Shown: piece after piece, positions 15,082 to 23,477 of the stretch
Layout of the letters: every line of letters begins with the position of its first letter
Position numbering within the stretch: position 1 is the stretch's first letter
From: Chloroflexota bacterium
GTDB lineage: Bacteria; Chloroflexota; Anaerolineae; Promineifilales; Promineifilaceae
DNA length: 32,948 nucleotides
Assembly (NCBI GenBank): GCA_024223125.1
Contig: JAAEOP010000494.1
Span: 1-32,948, forward strand
Direction: 5' to 3'
The notes under the pieces: model-generated
Told to the model about the DNA's origin: nothing
What the model saw: the letters and a program-made list of their open reading frames with translations, nothing else
Databases searched by the model: none
Translations under genes and position numbers: made by a program

Positions 15082-17250
15082 GTGTCTAACCCTCAACCCC
15101 ATGCCCTCTCCCGCCGGGCAGTGATTCTCATTTTACTACTCATCATCGCTATCGCGGCCGTCTTCCGTTTTTGGCAATTAAAGCAAATGCCGCCCGGTTT
15201 GTACCATGATGAAGCGTACAATGGACTGGATGCGCTGTCACTGGTGCAAGGCAAAACATTTCCCCAATTTTACGAAGGGTGGGAACTGTACCAGAATAAT
15301 GCTCACAACGGCCGCTCCCCCCATGAAACCCGCTGGCCCATTTTTTTTGAAGGGAATTACGGCCGTGAACCTCTCCACATCTACTTTATGGCCATTTCTA
15401 TAAAATTGCTTGGTCCCACGCCCTTTGCCATCCGCGCCGTCCCCGCTTTTTTTGGCGTGTTAGCAGTTTTCACTACCTTTCTGGCGGCAAAAGCGTTATT
15501 AGGAATTGGAGATTGGAGATTGGAGATTGGGCGAAAAAATCTCCAATCTCCAATCTCCAATCTCCCAAATACCAAATACCAATTACCATTTACCTTAATT
15601 ACCCCATTAACAGCCGCCTTCACCCTGGGCATCCTTTTTCCGGCCGTCCATTTCAGCCGTTTTGGTTTACGGGCGATGTTGTTTGTGCCTGTAGAAACGT
15701 TGGCCGTCTACTGCTTTTGGCAAGGCATTAACGCTGACAAGGTGACAGCGCTCACCTTGTCACCAGCAACCTTTGGTCGCCGTCACCTTGTCACCCGGTC
15801 AACCATCTGGTTTTTCCTCGCCGGTTTCCTTCTCGGTCTGGGCATCTACATTTACGCGGCCGCACGGTTATTTCCGCTGTTATTTGTGGGCTTTGTCTTG
15901 TTTTGGTTTTGGTGGGACAGGGAGGCTTTACGGCGTCATTGGTTGGATATGGGCTTGATGGCCGGCACATCGTTTTTAGTGGCGCTGCCGATCCTCATTT
16001 TTTTTGGACAGTACCCTTATTTCTTTGTTTTCCGCATCGCCTATGTTTCTAATAAGGGGAAAGGGGCGGTAGCCGGACGCCCGATTCTCACCTGGATCAA
16101 TAATATCTGGCGCGTCATCGGCGGACTGTTCTGGCAGGGTGAAACCCATTTGCGGCACAATTTACCGGGACGGCCGTATCTCGATCCCATTCAGATTATC
16201 TTCTTTCTGACCGGTGTCCTATCGGCCGTTAAACGCTTATTGAACCCGCGCATCTTCTTCCTCTTCCTCTGGCTCATCATCATGCTCTTGCCCACCATCC
16301 TTTCTGGCGACGCTCCCCACTTCGGCCGCATGACCGGCACCGCGCCAGCCATTGCCATTTTCATTGGACTAGGCTTTGAGTGGGTCGGTCATCGGATAAC
16401 GGATAACGGTCAACGGTCAACAGTCAATGGTCAATGGTCAACGATAATTGTTTACGGTTTACTGATTACTGTTCTCCTGACTAGCGCCATTTGGACGGCC
16501 GTCGATTATTTCGGCCGTTACGCCAGCCATCCTCAATTGGCGGCTGATTTTTATTTACCGGAATGGGAGATGGGCCAATATGTGGCCGGTTTTGGGGAGG
16601 ACACGGCCGTTTACCTGACCCCCACCCAAGAAGAGTTAGCCACTCTCTACTTTGCCCTGGCACACCCAGGCCGGCTGCAAAATTATGCTGGCGAGCAGGG
16701 GGCAGTTCCGGCCGGTGTGCCGGGGAAAGAAGCGGTGTATTTATTACGGCCGTCGTCCGTCATCGCCTTACAAAATCTACAAACCACATTCCCAGAGGGA
16801 AAATTGGGTCAGATACAAGAAACCTACACCCCTTTTATTCTACCGGCACATTCGTCGCGCAATCTTGCCCAAGAGAGCGATCACAGCTTTGCCGGCCAGA
16901 TTCAACTAGCGGGTTGGTCATTAAACGAGGAAAATGGGGCGCTGGCTGTGACTTTGGTTTGGCAGGCGTCGGCCGATATAGAACAAGATTACACCGCCTT
17001 CGTTCATCTCATCGGGCTAGATGGCATTCCGGCGGCACAGGTAGACCGGCAGCCTGGCGGCCATCCCACCAGCAATTGGCAGCCTGGCGAGATGATCATT
17101 GACCAATACACCGTACCCCTGCCAGACGATTTGTCCGTCGGGAATTACACGCTCACGACCGGCTTTTACTTTCTGCCGACATTAGAGCCGTTAGGGGAGA
17201 CGGCCGTGTTGGGTGATTGGAGGTTTGTCCTGAGCAAACCGAAGAATTAG
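15082..17250 (+). CDS. GT-C fold (ArnT/PMT_2-like) membrane glycosyltransferase with C-terminal beta domain
   Basis: A 722-residue polytopic protein resembling 8358 to 10298. MPPGLYHDEAYNGLDAL (about 37 to 53) holds the acidic pair, and YGREPLHIYFMAI follows. The C-terminal beta domain (about 610 to 715) has YTAFVHLIGLDG, SNWQPGEMIIDQYTVPLPDD and NYTLTTGFYF. GTG at 15082 is preferred because GGAGAGG lies four bases upstream; an ATG at 15046 lies inside a palindrome. Three loops carry repeat-encoded inserts: heptamers at 15505 to 15594 and 16393 to 16441, and an inverted repeat at 15735 to 15795. The last codons (VLSKPKN) come from the dispersed CCTGAGCAAA repeat. It probably transfers sugar from a polyprenyl carrier. 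Confidence 0.8.
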   Translation: MSNPQPHALSRRAVILILLLIIAIAAVFRFWQLKQMPPGLYHDEAYNGLDALSLVQGKTFPQFYEGWELYQNNAHNGRSPHETRWPIFFEGNYGREPLHIYFMAISIKLLGPTPFAIRAVPAFFGVLAVFTTFLAAKALLGIGDWRLEIGRKNLQSPISNLPNTKYQLPFTLITPLTAAFTLGILFPAVHFSRFGLRAMLFVPVETLAVYCFWQGINADKVTALTLSPATFGRRHLVTRSTIWFFLAGFLLGLGIYIYAAARLFPLLFVGFVLFWFWWDREALRRHWLDMGLMAGTSFLVALPILIFFGQYPYFFVFRIAYVSNKGKGAVAGRPILTWINNIWRVIGGLFWQGETHLRHNLPGRPYLDPIQIIFFLTGVLSAVKRLLNPRIFFLFLWLIIMLLPTILSGDAPHFGRMTGTAPAIAIFIGLGFEWVGHRITDNGQRSTVNGQWSTIIVYGLLITVLLTSAIWTAVDYFGRYASHPQLAADFYLPEWEMGQYVAGFGEDTAVYLTPTQEELATLYFALAHPGRLQNYAGEQGAVPAGVPGKEAVYLLRPSSVIALQNLQTTFPEGKLGQIQETYTPFILPAHSSRNLAQESDHSFAGQIQLAGWSLNEENGALAVTLVWQASADIEQDYTAFVHLIGLDGIPAAQVDRQPGGHPTSNWQPGEMIIDQYTVPLPDDLSVGNYTLTTGFYFLPTLEPLGETAVLGDWRFVLSKPKN
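15505..15594 (+). repeat. Opposed heptamer arrays inside glycosyltransferase gene
   Basis: ATTGGAG three times plus ATTGG (15505 to 15529), an eight-base gap, AATCTCC four times (15538 to 15565), then AAATACC twice, AATTACC and ATTTACC (15567 to 15594). ATTGGAG and AATCTCC units are near reverse complements, so the arrays can fold into a long hairpin. They remain in frame, encoding GDWRLEIGRKNLQSPISNLP. Confidence 0.75.
15735..15795 (+). repeat. Inverted repeat TGACAAGGTGA in coding region, with a third arm
   Basis: TGACAAGGTGA (15735 to 15745) and its perfect complement (15752 to 15762), six-base loop. A further GTCACCTTGTCACC lies at 15782 to 15795. They encode DKVTALTLSPATFGRRHLVT in a loop that is much shorter in the paralogue at 8358. 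Related sequence occurs upstream of 6690 and near 22411. Confidence 0.65.
16393..16441 (+). repeat. Seven-unit heptamer array (CGGATAA/CGGTCAA)
   Basis: CGGATAA twice, CGGTCAA twice, CAGTCAA, TGGTCAA twice. In frame, encoding ITDNGQRSTVNGQWST just before a hydrophobic helix. Confidence 0.75.
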
Positions 17251-17483
17251 AGATTGGAGATTAAGCCATTGGCGGCAGCGGATGTCGTTCAAATACTAAA
17301 AACCAGGATATGCAGCCAGATCGGGAAGTGGCTGTGTTCATGAAACGAAGATTAGGAGAGGTAATCGTAAACGTACTCATTCAGGGGGCTACCAAGACCC
17401 TAAGGGTTTTACTCCTGAGAGTACCCGTTAGATTGATCGAGAAACCCTTAGGGTCTGAACGGATACTCGTAAACGGATAACGT
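17251..17483. other. Intergenic region with 15-bp inverted repeat
   Basis: No gene seen. Arms AGACCCTAAGGGTTT (17395 to 17409) and its perfect complement (17442 to 17456) are separated by 32 bases and end 27 bp before ATG 17484. Short CGTAAACG repeats flank the structure (near 17366 and 17469), and ATTGGAGATT heptamer sequence lies at 17253 to 17263. The inverted repeat may be an operator, a leader structure or a dispersed palindrome. Confidence 0.55.
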
Positions 17484-19793
17484 ATGAAAAGTCTACGCCA
17501 ACATCAAACCCTTCTCCTCACCTTACTCTTTTTCACCCTTGCCCTCCTCTTCATGAGCCGGGTGTTGTTTCCAGATGCGGGACAGGCGATGGGCGGGCAT
17601 GATACCCGCGCCCTTTTTTATCCCTGGTTACGTTTTACGCGGGCTGCTTTGGTTAACGGCCGTTTACCCCTGTGGGATGCGTCCCAATTTGCCGGTTATC
17701 CCTTCCTCAGCAATCCGCAGATTGCCCTCTTTTATCCACCTACCTGGCTGGCCCTGCTGCCACCGGTGCATATCGGTTTAAGCTGGCATGTTGTCTTTCA
17801 TTTGACGACGGCCGCGTTGGGCATGTACCTCTTTGTGCGTCAGATGAGCGGCAGTAAACGAGGAGCGCTGCTGGCTGCGTTGGCCTTTGGTTTCAGCGGA
17901 TTTGCGGCCGCTCGCATCTGGGCCGGGCACATTGGTTTGCTGGCGACAGATGCCTGGCTGCCCTGGCTGCTGCTGGCCACTGTTTGGGCTGTACGGCGGC
18001 GTGATGTCTGGTCGGCAATGGTGGCTGGTGTGCCTCTTGCCCTGGCGATTCTGGCCGGACACACAACGTCTTTGCTGTACATTGGCCTGATTTGGGGCTT
18101 GTTTGGCCTCTATCTGGCGATCACAATGCACGAATGGGAAATGGTTGTGCGCCAATTGCTCATTGCGGGGGTGATGAGTTTGCTCTTGAGCGCCGTCCAG
18201 CTTTTGCCCCTGGCCGAATTTGCCGCCACCTCCACCCGTACCTCGGAAGCTACCCTGGAATTTGCCACCCAGTTCTCCTTGCCACCCGCACATCTCATCA
18301 CTTTGCTCATCCCTGCCTTTTTTGGCGAACCTGTGCAAACAGGCTATTGGTCTGTACCTTCGTTTGATGAGTTGACTTATTATGTGGGGGTGTTGGCATT
18401 GATAGGGTTACTTTTAACAGTGCGACGGCCGTCTCGCCTGGCTCTATTTTACCTCATCCTGATTACCCTGGGGCTGCTGTTGGCCTTTGGCAGCTATGGT
18501 TTTTTATACGAGATTTTCTACCGTTTTGTACCCGGTTTTCAACTGGCTCGCGCCCCTGCCCGCGCTGCTTTTTTGTATGTCTTTGCCGCTTCCGCCTTGT
18601 TGGGGGAGGGTGTGGCAATCTGGGAAAGAGGGAACGGCCGTGCCCAGCTATCCCAACTCATGCGTTGGTTGTTGGCGGTTGTGATTGTGGCTGGCACGGC
18701 CGCTTTAGCCGCCACCGCCACCATCTTTGCCGCCCAGCATCCCAGCAACAGCAGCGGCCGGTATTGGCACCAAATGGGCGGCTGGGGGTTAGCGATTTTG
18801 CTACTGGTTGTGGGGGGCGTGTTGCTGTGGAAATATTTGGAGATTGGAGATTTGGCGGACGCATCTAATCTCCAATCTCTAATCTCTAACCTCTTACTTC
18901 TTGCTTTAGCTTTGCTGGTAATAACCGATCTCTGGTTGTTTGGCTGGAAGTTGGTACGGTCGGAATCTATGGATCCGCATCCGTTATGGACAGATGCTAA
19001 AACGATACTTGGGGAAGCTGACGGCCGTGTTCTTCCCTGGGGCATTTCCATCTTTGAGCAGAATGGAGCCGGACAGGTGGGGCTGGATACTGTCTTTGGC
19101 TACAATGCGCTGGAAGTGGGAGCCAATACCGCCTTCGCCTCCTCCATTCCCGACCCGCGCTCGTCGGCGTATGATGTGTTGGGGGTGCGGTATGTGTTGG
19201 CTCAAACGCCATTAGAGCAGTATACGGAGGGGGAACGGCCGTTAACTATCCTGGATCGCAGTGATAATGTTTTGGTGTATGAACGGGCACGAGTATTGCC
19301 CATTGCCCGGCTGGTAAGCAGCTATGAAGTGATACCGGAGGCAAAAGCGGCCACTGCCCGCGTCCACCAACCTGATTTCGACCTTGCCACCAGCGTCATT
19401 TTAGAGAGGGAACCAGACTGTGAATTGGGGACGGCAGATGTGGCGGGCACGGCCGTCATTGCGGCAAAGTCAGACGGCTATTGGCAAATTGAAACCAACA
19501 GCCCGGTTCCGACGCTTTTGGTTTTGAGCGAAACGGCCTATCCAGGCTGGCAAGCTTTGGTAGATGGGGAGGAGGTGAATTGGTTGCGGGCGTACACGGC
19601 CGTGCGCGCCGTTTGTGTGCCCGCCGGAAATCATCTCGTCGAGTGGCATTATCAGCCGACTGTCTACTGGATGGGGGGGGTGCTTTCGTTGTTGGGCTTG
19701 GGATTGGTACTGGTAGCTATTTGGCGAATGAGATCTGCCCGACGGGTGACGGATGACGATGAAACGGCCGTTACCATCCCCCTTCCAAAATAA
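17484..19793 (+). CDS. YfhO-family polytopic membrane protein
   Basis: A 769-residue protein with about twelve helices and a C-terminal extracytoplasmic region closed by a last helix (about 725 to 745). Family features are GHDTRALFYPWLRFTR (about 38 to 53), GRLPLWDASQFAGYPFLSNP (about 59 to 78), FALAFGFSGFAA-type segments, and near the end SETAYPGWQALVDGEEV. YfhO proteins are GT-C-like and in some bacteria take part in glycosylation of wall polymers. The glycosyltransferase context agrees. Heptamer DNA at 18837 to 18894 encodes the loop LEIGDLADASNLQSLISNL. It is last in the plus-strand run; the next gene is convergent. No Shine-Dalgarno is obvious. Confidence 0.8.
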   Translation: MKSLRQHQTLLLTLLFFTLALLFMSRVLFPDAGQAMGGHDTRALFYPWLRFTRAALVNGRLPLWDASQFAGYPFLSNPQIALFYPPTWLALLPPVHIGLSWHVVFHLTTAALGMYLFVRQMSGSKRGALLAALAFGFSGFAAARIWAGHIGLLATDAWLPWLLLATVWAVRRRDVWSAMVAGVPLALAILAGHTTSLLYIGLIWGLFGLYLAITMHEWEMVVRQLLIAGVMSLLLSAVQLLPLAEFAATSTRTSEATLEFATQFSLPPAHLITLLIPAFFGEPVQTGYWSVPSFDELTYYVGVLALIGLLLTVRRPSRLALFYLILITLGLLLAFGSYGFLYEIFYRFVPGFQLARAPARAAFLYVFAASALLGEGVAIWERGNGRAQLSQLMRWLLAVVIVAGTAALAATATIFAAQHPSNSSGRYWHQMGGWGLAILLLVVGGVLLWKYLEIGDLADASNLQSLISNLLLLALALLVITDLWLFGWKLVRSESMDPHPLWTDAKTILGEADGRVLPWGISIFEQNGAGQVGLDTVFGYNALEVGANTAFASSIPDPRSSAYDVLGVRYVLAQTPLEQYTEGERPLTILDRSDNVLVYERARVLPIARLVSSYEVIPEAKAATARVHQPDFDLATSVILEREPDCELGTADVAGTAVIAAKSDGYWQIETNSPVPTLLVLSETAYPGWQALVDGEEVNWLRAYTAVRAVCVPAGNHLVEWHYQPTVYWMGGVLSLLGLGLVLVAIWRMRSARRVTDDDETAVTIPLPK
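18837..18894 (+). repeat. Opposed heptamer arrays (TTGGAGA and AATCTCT) inside YfhO-like gene
   Basis: TTGGAGA twice plus TTTGG, an approximately 12-base gap, then AATCTCC, AATCTCT, AATCTCT, AACCTCT. Same sequence family and same inverted layout as 15505 to 15594, again in frame in a loop between helices. Confidence 0.7.
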
Positions 19794-19795
19794 AA

Positions 19796-19820
19796 AGACC
19801 GCTCCTTATAGAAGCGGTCT
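19796..19820 (-). terminator. Intrinsic terminator between convergent genes
   Basis: AGACCGCT/AGCGGTCT stem. On the minus strand it is followed by TTTTTATTTT, giving a strong terminator for the DUF1269 gene. On the plus strand the flank is CTCATTTC, so it may act weakly for the YfhO-like gene too. Confidence 0.7.
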
Positions 19821-19883
19821 CTCATTTCACTGTGTCACGTAGTATAACTGGCGTTGGAGTTACTTTTTACTATCGTCGCCAGC

Positions 19884-20693
19884 TTATGTGATGACACCGG
19901 CGCCTTCTGTGGATTCGCCGCCCTCGTCTTCATCTCCTGTAATGACGTCGGCGACTTCGGTCGTTTCTCCGCCCTCATCATCGGCAGTCACGACGGCCGC
20001 GGCGGCCACAACAACGTCACCATCCGTAACCAGGTCGATCACAGCTATCCCTTCTTCGCTGGCTGAAATTGCTTCTACAGCCATACCTTCATCGGTGATA
20101 ACGGCCGTTGTGCTTTCTACACTTTTTTCATCGCCGGCCACGCGAGCCATAGCCACGCCTTCTTCACTTTCAACTGCTGTGAAGGCTACATCCTTGCCTT
20201 CGGCCAACTGTTGGGCAATGTCGGCGCTTAACGCTTCGGTCATGACATTGGCGCCTGCCTCTGCCAAATCTTTTTCCAGACCCGCCACCCATTTGTGTTC
20301 AATAACAGCCACAATAGCAGATGTGCCTGGCTGTAAAGCTTCGCCAATTTTTTCCAGACGTTTGTTAGGGATACCGGAGTCATAATATTTGGCGGTGATG
20401 CCGCCAACCAAAGCGCCGGTAGCGCCACCGACAGCGACAGCCCCCAGCGGGCCGGCAATGGAACCAATAATACCGCCCACAACAGCGCCCACAGCAGCCC
20501 CACGGCCGCCGCCAGGATCGCCTGACTCTCTAATTTTGACTTTGTCTTTACTAGTACGGCGCACAATGGCCATGCGATCAATTTTGATCAGGCCGCCCCA
20601 TTTGGCAGCTTTCAACTGTTTCCAGGCGTCAGAAGCGCCATTTTCATCTTGAAAAGCGGCTACAATTAATTGTATAGGTACATTTTCGCTCAT
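19884..20693 (-). CDS. DUF1269-family protein with glycine-zipper segment and acidic tail
   Basis: A 269-residue protein. The N-terminal part (QLIVAAFQDENGASDAWKQL, then KIDRMAIVRR) is typical of DUF1269 proteins. A glycine-rich hydrophobic segment follows (GAAVGAVVGGIIGSIAGPLG, about 65 to 84), probably membrane-associated, then a regulatory-looking region (SAIVAVIEHKW, LAEAGANVM). The last 60 or so residues are low-complexity and acidic (DDEGGETTEV, GDEDEGGEST). Start ATG 20693 is supported by AGGAGA a few bases upstream. It lies downstream of an HdeD-like gene on the same strand; both families are small envelope or stress-associated membrane proteins of unproven function. Confidence 0.75.
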   Translation of the reverse strand: MSENVPIQLIVAAFQDENGASDAWKQLKAAKWGGLIKIDRMAIVRRTSKDKVKIRESGDPGGGRGAAVGAVVGGIIGSIAGPLGAVAVGGATGALVGGITAKYYDSGIPNKRLEKIGEALQPGTSAIVAVIEHKWVAGLEKDLAEAGANVMTEALSADIAQQLAEGKDVAFTAVESEEGVAMARVAGDEKSVESTTAVITDEGMAVEAISASEEGIAVIDLVTDGDVVVAAAAVVTADDEGGETTEVADVITGDEDEGGESTEGAGVIT

Positions 20694-20718
20694 TAGTTTC
20701 TCCTATTAGGAATGGTAG

Positions 20719-20741
20719 GGGCAGACGGGTAACGTCTGCCC
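20719..20741. repeat. Perfect palindrome between DUF1269 and HdeD-like genes
   Basis: GGGCAGACG, loop GGTAA, CGTCTGCCC. Nearby are AATGAT/ATCATT (20752 to 20766) and an imperfect AAACC/GGTTT stem (about 20776 to 20810). None has a T-run typical of terminators. Confidence 0.6.
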
Positions 20742-20838
20742 AGAATTAAGAAATGATACAATCATTAGTCTCCCTAAAACCGCCGCGGCCTTTAAGACCA
20801 CGGAGGTTTGAAAACAGAATGCTGTTTGGGGACGCTGA

Positions 20839-21369
20839 CTAACGAAGCTTAAAAGCCATAATGATGGCCGCGATGCCGCCCACCAATGCCAGAATACCAA
20901 TGGCCCAGGGCAATGATATTGTAAAAACCCATATATTTGCCAGCAAAAGAATGCCGAACAACAGGCTGACGGCGCCCAAAATACCAGCTCCCCAACCGGC
21001 GCCTTTGAATGCCTGGACAATACCCACGATGCCCATGATGATGCCTTGCACACCCAGGATGATGACAACAGCGCTACCGACAAGCACTGGGCTGAGTAGA
21101 GGATGGTTCAATACGACGATACCGGCAATGATGCCTAGAATACCAGCGAACAATTTAAGTCCCCACATGATGCTGTCCATGAATATGGAGATGATTTTGA
21201 AGATACCGGCAATGAGCCAATAAATGCCCAAAACCTGAGTAGCGATGGCCGTAGTTTTAACTGGTGACGATAGAAACATCAGGCCTAAAATGAGTAAAGC
21301 AATCCCTTCCAATAAAACGAGCCACCAGGGTATTCCTGCCTCTTGAACATTTTCTGAATAAGTTGTCAT
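20839..21369 (-). CDS. HdeD-like (DUF308) membrane protein
   Basis: A 176-residue, highly hydrophobic protein with six predicted helices in pairs, typical of the HdeD/DUF308 family. Characteristic stretches are WWLVLLEGIALLILGLMFL (about 15 to 33), YWLIAGIFKIISIF and GILGIIAGIVVLNHP (about 77 to 91). Length is typical for the family. AGAAGGA is visible upstream of ATG 21369. HdeD is linked to acid stress in enterobacteria; the role elsewhere is unknown. It lies between a glycosyltransferase gene and a DUF1269 gene on the same strand. Confidence 0.85.
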   Translation of the reverse strand: MTTYSENVQEAGIPWWLVLLEGIALLILGLMFLSSPVKTTAIATQVLGIYWLIAGIFKIISIFMDSIMWGLKLFAGILGIIAGIVVLNHPLLSPVLVGSAVVIILGVQGIIMGIVGIVQAFKGAGWGAGILGAVSLLFGILLLANIWVFTISLPWAIGILALVGGIAAIIMAFKLR

Positions 21370-21480
21370 ACGTTTTTTTCCTTCTAAAATCCTGCCCGGA
21401 TTTTCAGATGATTATTAAAGCTTGGTAAGTATAACGAATTTTGAGATTTAGGCTATTGACGGCCGATGACTGACGACCGT

Positions 21481-23424
21481 TTACTGTCCACTGTCTACCG
21501 TCCACCGTTCAAGAAGTATGGCGTCTTGGGCGGTGGGTGTGGTTAAACGACGGCCGTCTTGTGCATCATACCAACCTGTTATTAACGAGTAGCTGCCGGG
21601 GGTTAAATTTTGTGGCAGGGGAATGGTATAGCTGTCTACTACTTTTTCTCCGGGCTGCCAGCAGGTTGGCGGCCATTGCCCATTTGCCGGCCAATTATCT
21701 TGTTGGGTTACCACGCGGCCCTGTTCATTGAGCAGTTGGTTGAAGACGGTATACGGCCGTAAAGATTGCCCCATCGCTTCCCAAAACAAAGTTAAGTGAA
21801 TGGCTTCTTTGTCTACCTCAATTGTGTAACCATTGAGTTGAATCGTCTCCCCAAATTGCTCATGTAACTTTACTTCGGGTGTGCTTGGGGTGGGGGACGG
21901 CCGCTGTGCTGCTACTGTTACGGCCCGCACCGGTTGCCAAGCTAGAGCCAGACTGACCGTCAACAACAACTGCAATCCAATCAACATCGCTTGTCGTCGC
22001 CAGCTTGGTTGCACGGCCGCCAAAAAATGCGCCGCCACAATCCCCATCAACGGCATAAAAAACAACCAGATGCGCCCCACCTCTCCCCGTGCTGATCCAG
22101 ACAAATTGAGTGTTAGAATGAGGACGGCCGTGCTTAATGCCAACAAATGTACTGGCGCTAACATTTTACGGCCGAGACGATGGATGGTTTGCAGGAGAAC
22201 GGCCGTGAATCCCACCAGTACAATCCACCCGGCAAAAACCAATACATCTACCAGATTCCAGATGACCCACCAATCGTACCGGCGCAGATTCGTCACCAAT
22301 TCATAATGCCGCCCCAACCCCACTTGAGCAATGGCCCAGGGAGTTATGCCCCAGCTCCACCAGACCAGCAGCCAGATGGATATTGCGCCCAGGGCGAAGA
22401 CTGACAGGGGGACAAGGTGACGAGGTGATGAGGGGATGGGGTGATGAGGGGACTTGCTACTTGCCACTTGCCACTTGCTACTTGCAACTTGTAACAAAGC
22501 ATATACCAGCAGAAGTAAACCTAGAGCCACATTCCCCAAACTAAGGAAGGTTGCCAATGAGAACAGCAGCCCGGACAGGAAAAACCAGCGCCAGGACCAG
22601 GCTTGCAAACCACGATAAAAAGTGAGGAAGATGAGTAGTGTCAGCGGGGCGTAAAGCTGCACCGATTTGGGGGCAAACAGCAGCAAGGTCGGCAGGGTAG
22701 CGATGAGGAGTGTGGCCAGCTTCACGGCCGTGTTCGCCAACATCGCCTGCGCCAACCAATAAGCCGGGAAGATGGTGAGCGCCGCCGCCAACAGGGGAAT
22801 AATGCTCCAGACAAGTAAGGCTGCCGAAACGGCCGTACTGCGATCCAACAACCACAAATCAATACAGCGAGCTGCAACTGCCGGGCCAGATAGCCAGTTA
22901 GCCAAAGTGGGGAACCGTTCAAAAAAAGCAATCGTCAGCCAATTGGCGATGATCAGGCCAGGGGGATGGGTTTGGGCATGTTCTGAGGGAAAATCAGGCA
23001 TGAGAGCCGGATAATTTTGTAAAGCCGTGCCCAAATCATCCAATTCGGCCGCTGGTTGGAAAAAGCCGCTGGACAGGTTGGAATAAACTCGATTAATCCC
23101 TTCGTCGCGGATATGGCTGTTGTCGGCCCTCATCAGGCTGAGTTGCAGCAGAAAACTGGCGACCGCTAATAGTAACAGGCTGATTTTGTGGACACGGCCG
23201 TTTCTTGGCAACCGTAACCACCATCCAGCCATACCCCACATCAGCAGCGCTGCTAAAGCCGGTTTGAGCCAGAGGGAGTACGGCCGTAGCAAATAAGGCC
23301 AATACCATTCTGATGTTTCCGGGGCCGGGCCGCGCAAAAAAGGCAGCCAATCCGTCAGGATTAATGCCACTAACAACAGCGACCCACCCGCCAAAATTAG
23401 TGTCCAAATATGAGATCGTTTCAT
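21481..23424 (-). CDS. GT-C-like membrane glycosyltransferase with C-terminal beta domain
   Basis: A 647-residue polytopic protein. The acidic pair in HIRDEGINRVY (about 103 to 113) lies in the first large loop, followed by FPSEHAQTHPPGL (about 145 to 157) and about ten helices. The tail (about 540 to 640) is the shared beta domain: PYTVFNQLLNEQGRVVTQQD, CWQPGEKVVDSYTIPLPQNL, YSLITGWYDAQDGRRL. The frame continues 54 codons upstream of ATG 23424, but that part only translates heptamer DNA (RVPCSVF repeats), so 23424 is chosen. Heptamers also encode a loop (VASSKWQVASSK, 22452 to 22493) and the C-terminus (RWTVDSGQ, 21482 to 21509). It is convergent with the YfhO-like gene. Confidence 0.75.
   Translation of the reverse strand: MKRSHIWTLILAGGSLLLVALILTDWLPFLRGPAPETSEWYWPYLLRPYSLWLKPALAALLMWGMAGWWLRLPRNGRVHKISLLLLAVASFLLQLSLMRADNSHIRDEGINRVYSNLSSGFFQPAAELDDLGTALQNYPALMPDFPSEHAQTHPPGLIIANWLTIAFFERFPTLANWLSGPAVAARCIDLWLLDRSTAVSAALLVWSIIPLLAAALTIFPAYWLAQAMLANTAVKLATLLIATLPTLLLFAPKSVQLYAPLTLLIFLTFYRGLQAWSWRWFFLSGLLFSLATFLSLGNVALGLLLLVYALLQVASSKWQVASSKSPHHPIPSSPRHLVPLSVFALGAISIWLLVWWSWGITPWAIAQVGLGRHYELVTNLRRYDWWVIWNLVDVLVFAGWIVLVGFTAVLLQTIHRLGRKMLAPVHLLALSTAVLILTLNLSGSARGEVGRIWLFFMPLMGIVAAHFLAAVQPSWRRQAMLIGLQLLLTVSLALAWQPVRAVTVAAQRPSPTPSTPEVKLHEQFGETIQLNGYTIEVDKEAIHLTLFWEAMGQSLRPYTVFNQLLNEQGRVVTQQDNWPANGQWPPTCWQPGEKVVDSYTIPLPQNLTPGSYSLITGWYDAQDGRRLTTPTAQDAILLERWTVDSGQ
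21482..21510 (-). repeat. Heptamer array forming the glycosyltransferase C-terminus
   Basis: ACTGTCC, ACTGTCT, ACCGTCC, ACCGTTC on the plus strand. Read on the minus strand they supply the final residues and run into the stop codon. Confidence 0.6.
22411..22493. repeat. GTGATGAG-rich tract and six-unit ACTTGCC heptamer array
   Basis: 22411 to 22451 is a G-rich tract with repeated GGTGATGAGGGG. From 22452 come ACTTGCT, ACTTGCC, ACTTGCC, ACTTGCT, ACTTGCA, ACTTGTA. The unit is the reverse complement of the GGCAAGT repeat at 31751. It is in frame in a loop of the minus-strand glycosyltransferase. Confidence 0.75.
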
Positions 23425-23477
23425 CAGCGGAGGAAAGATAACAGAAATAGCGTCGGCCGTCATCCGTCGGCCGTAAA

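Noticed and set aside
20389..20652. Pro/Thr-rich plus-strand frame opposite the DUF1269 gene
   Set aside because: A mirror of the glycine-zipper coding region; the minus strand has a family match and a ribosome site.
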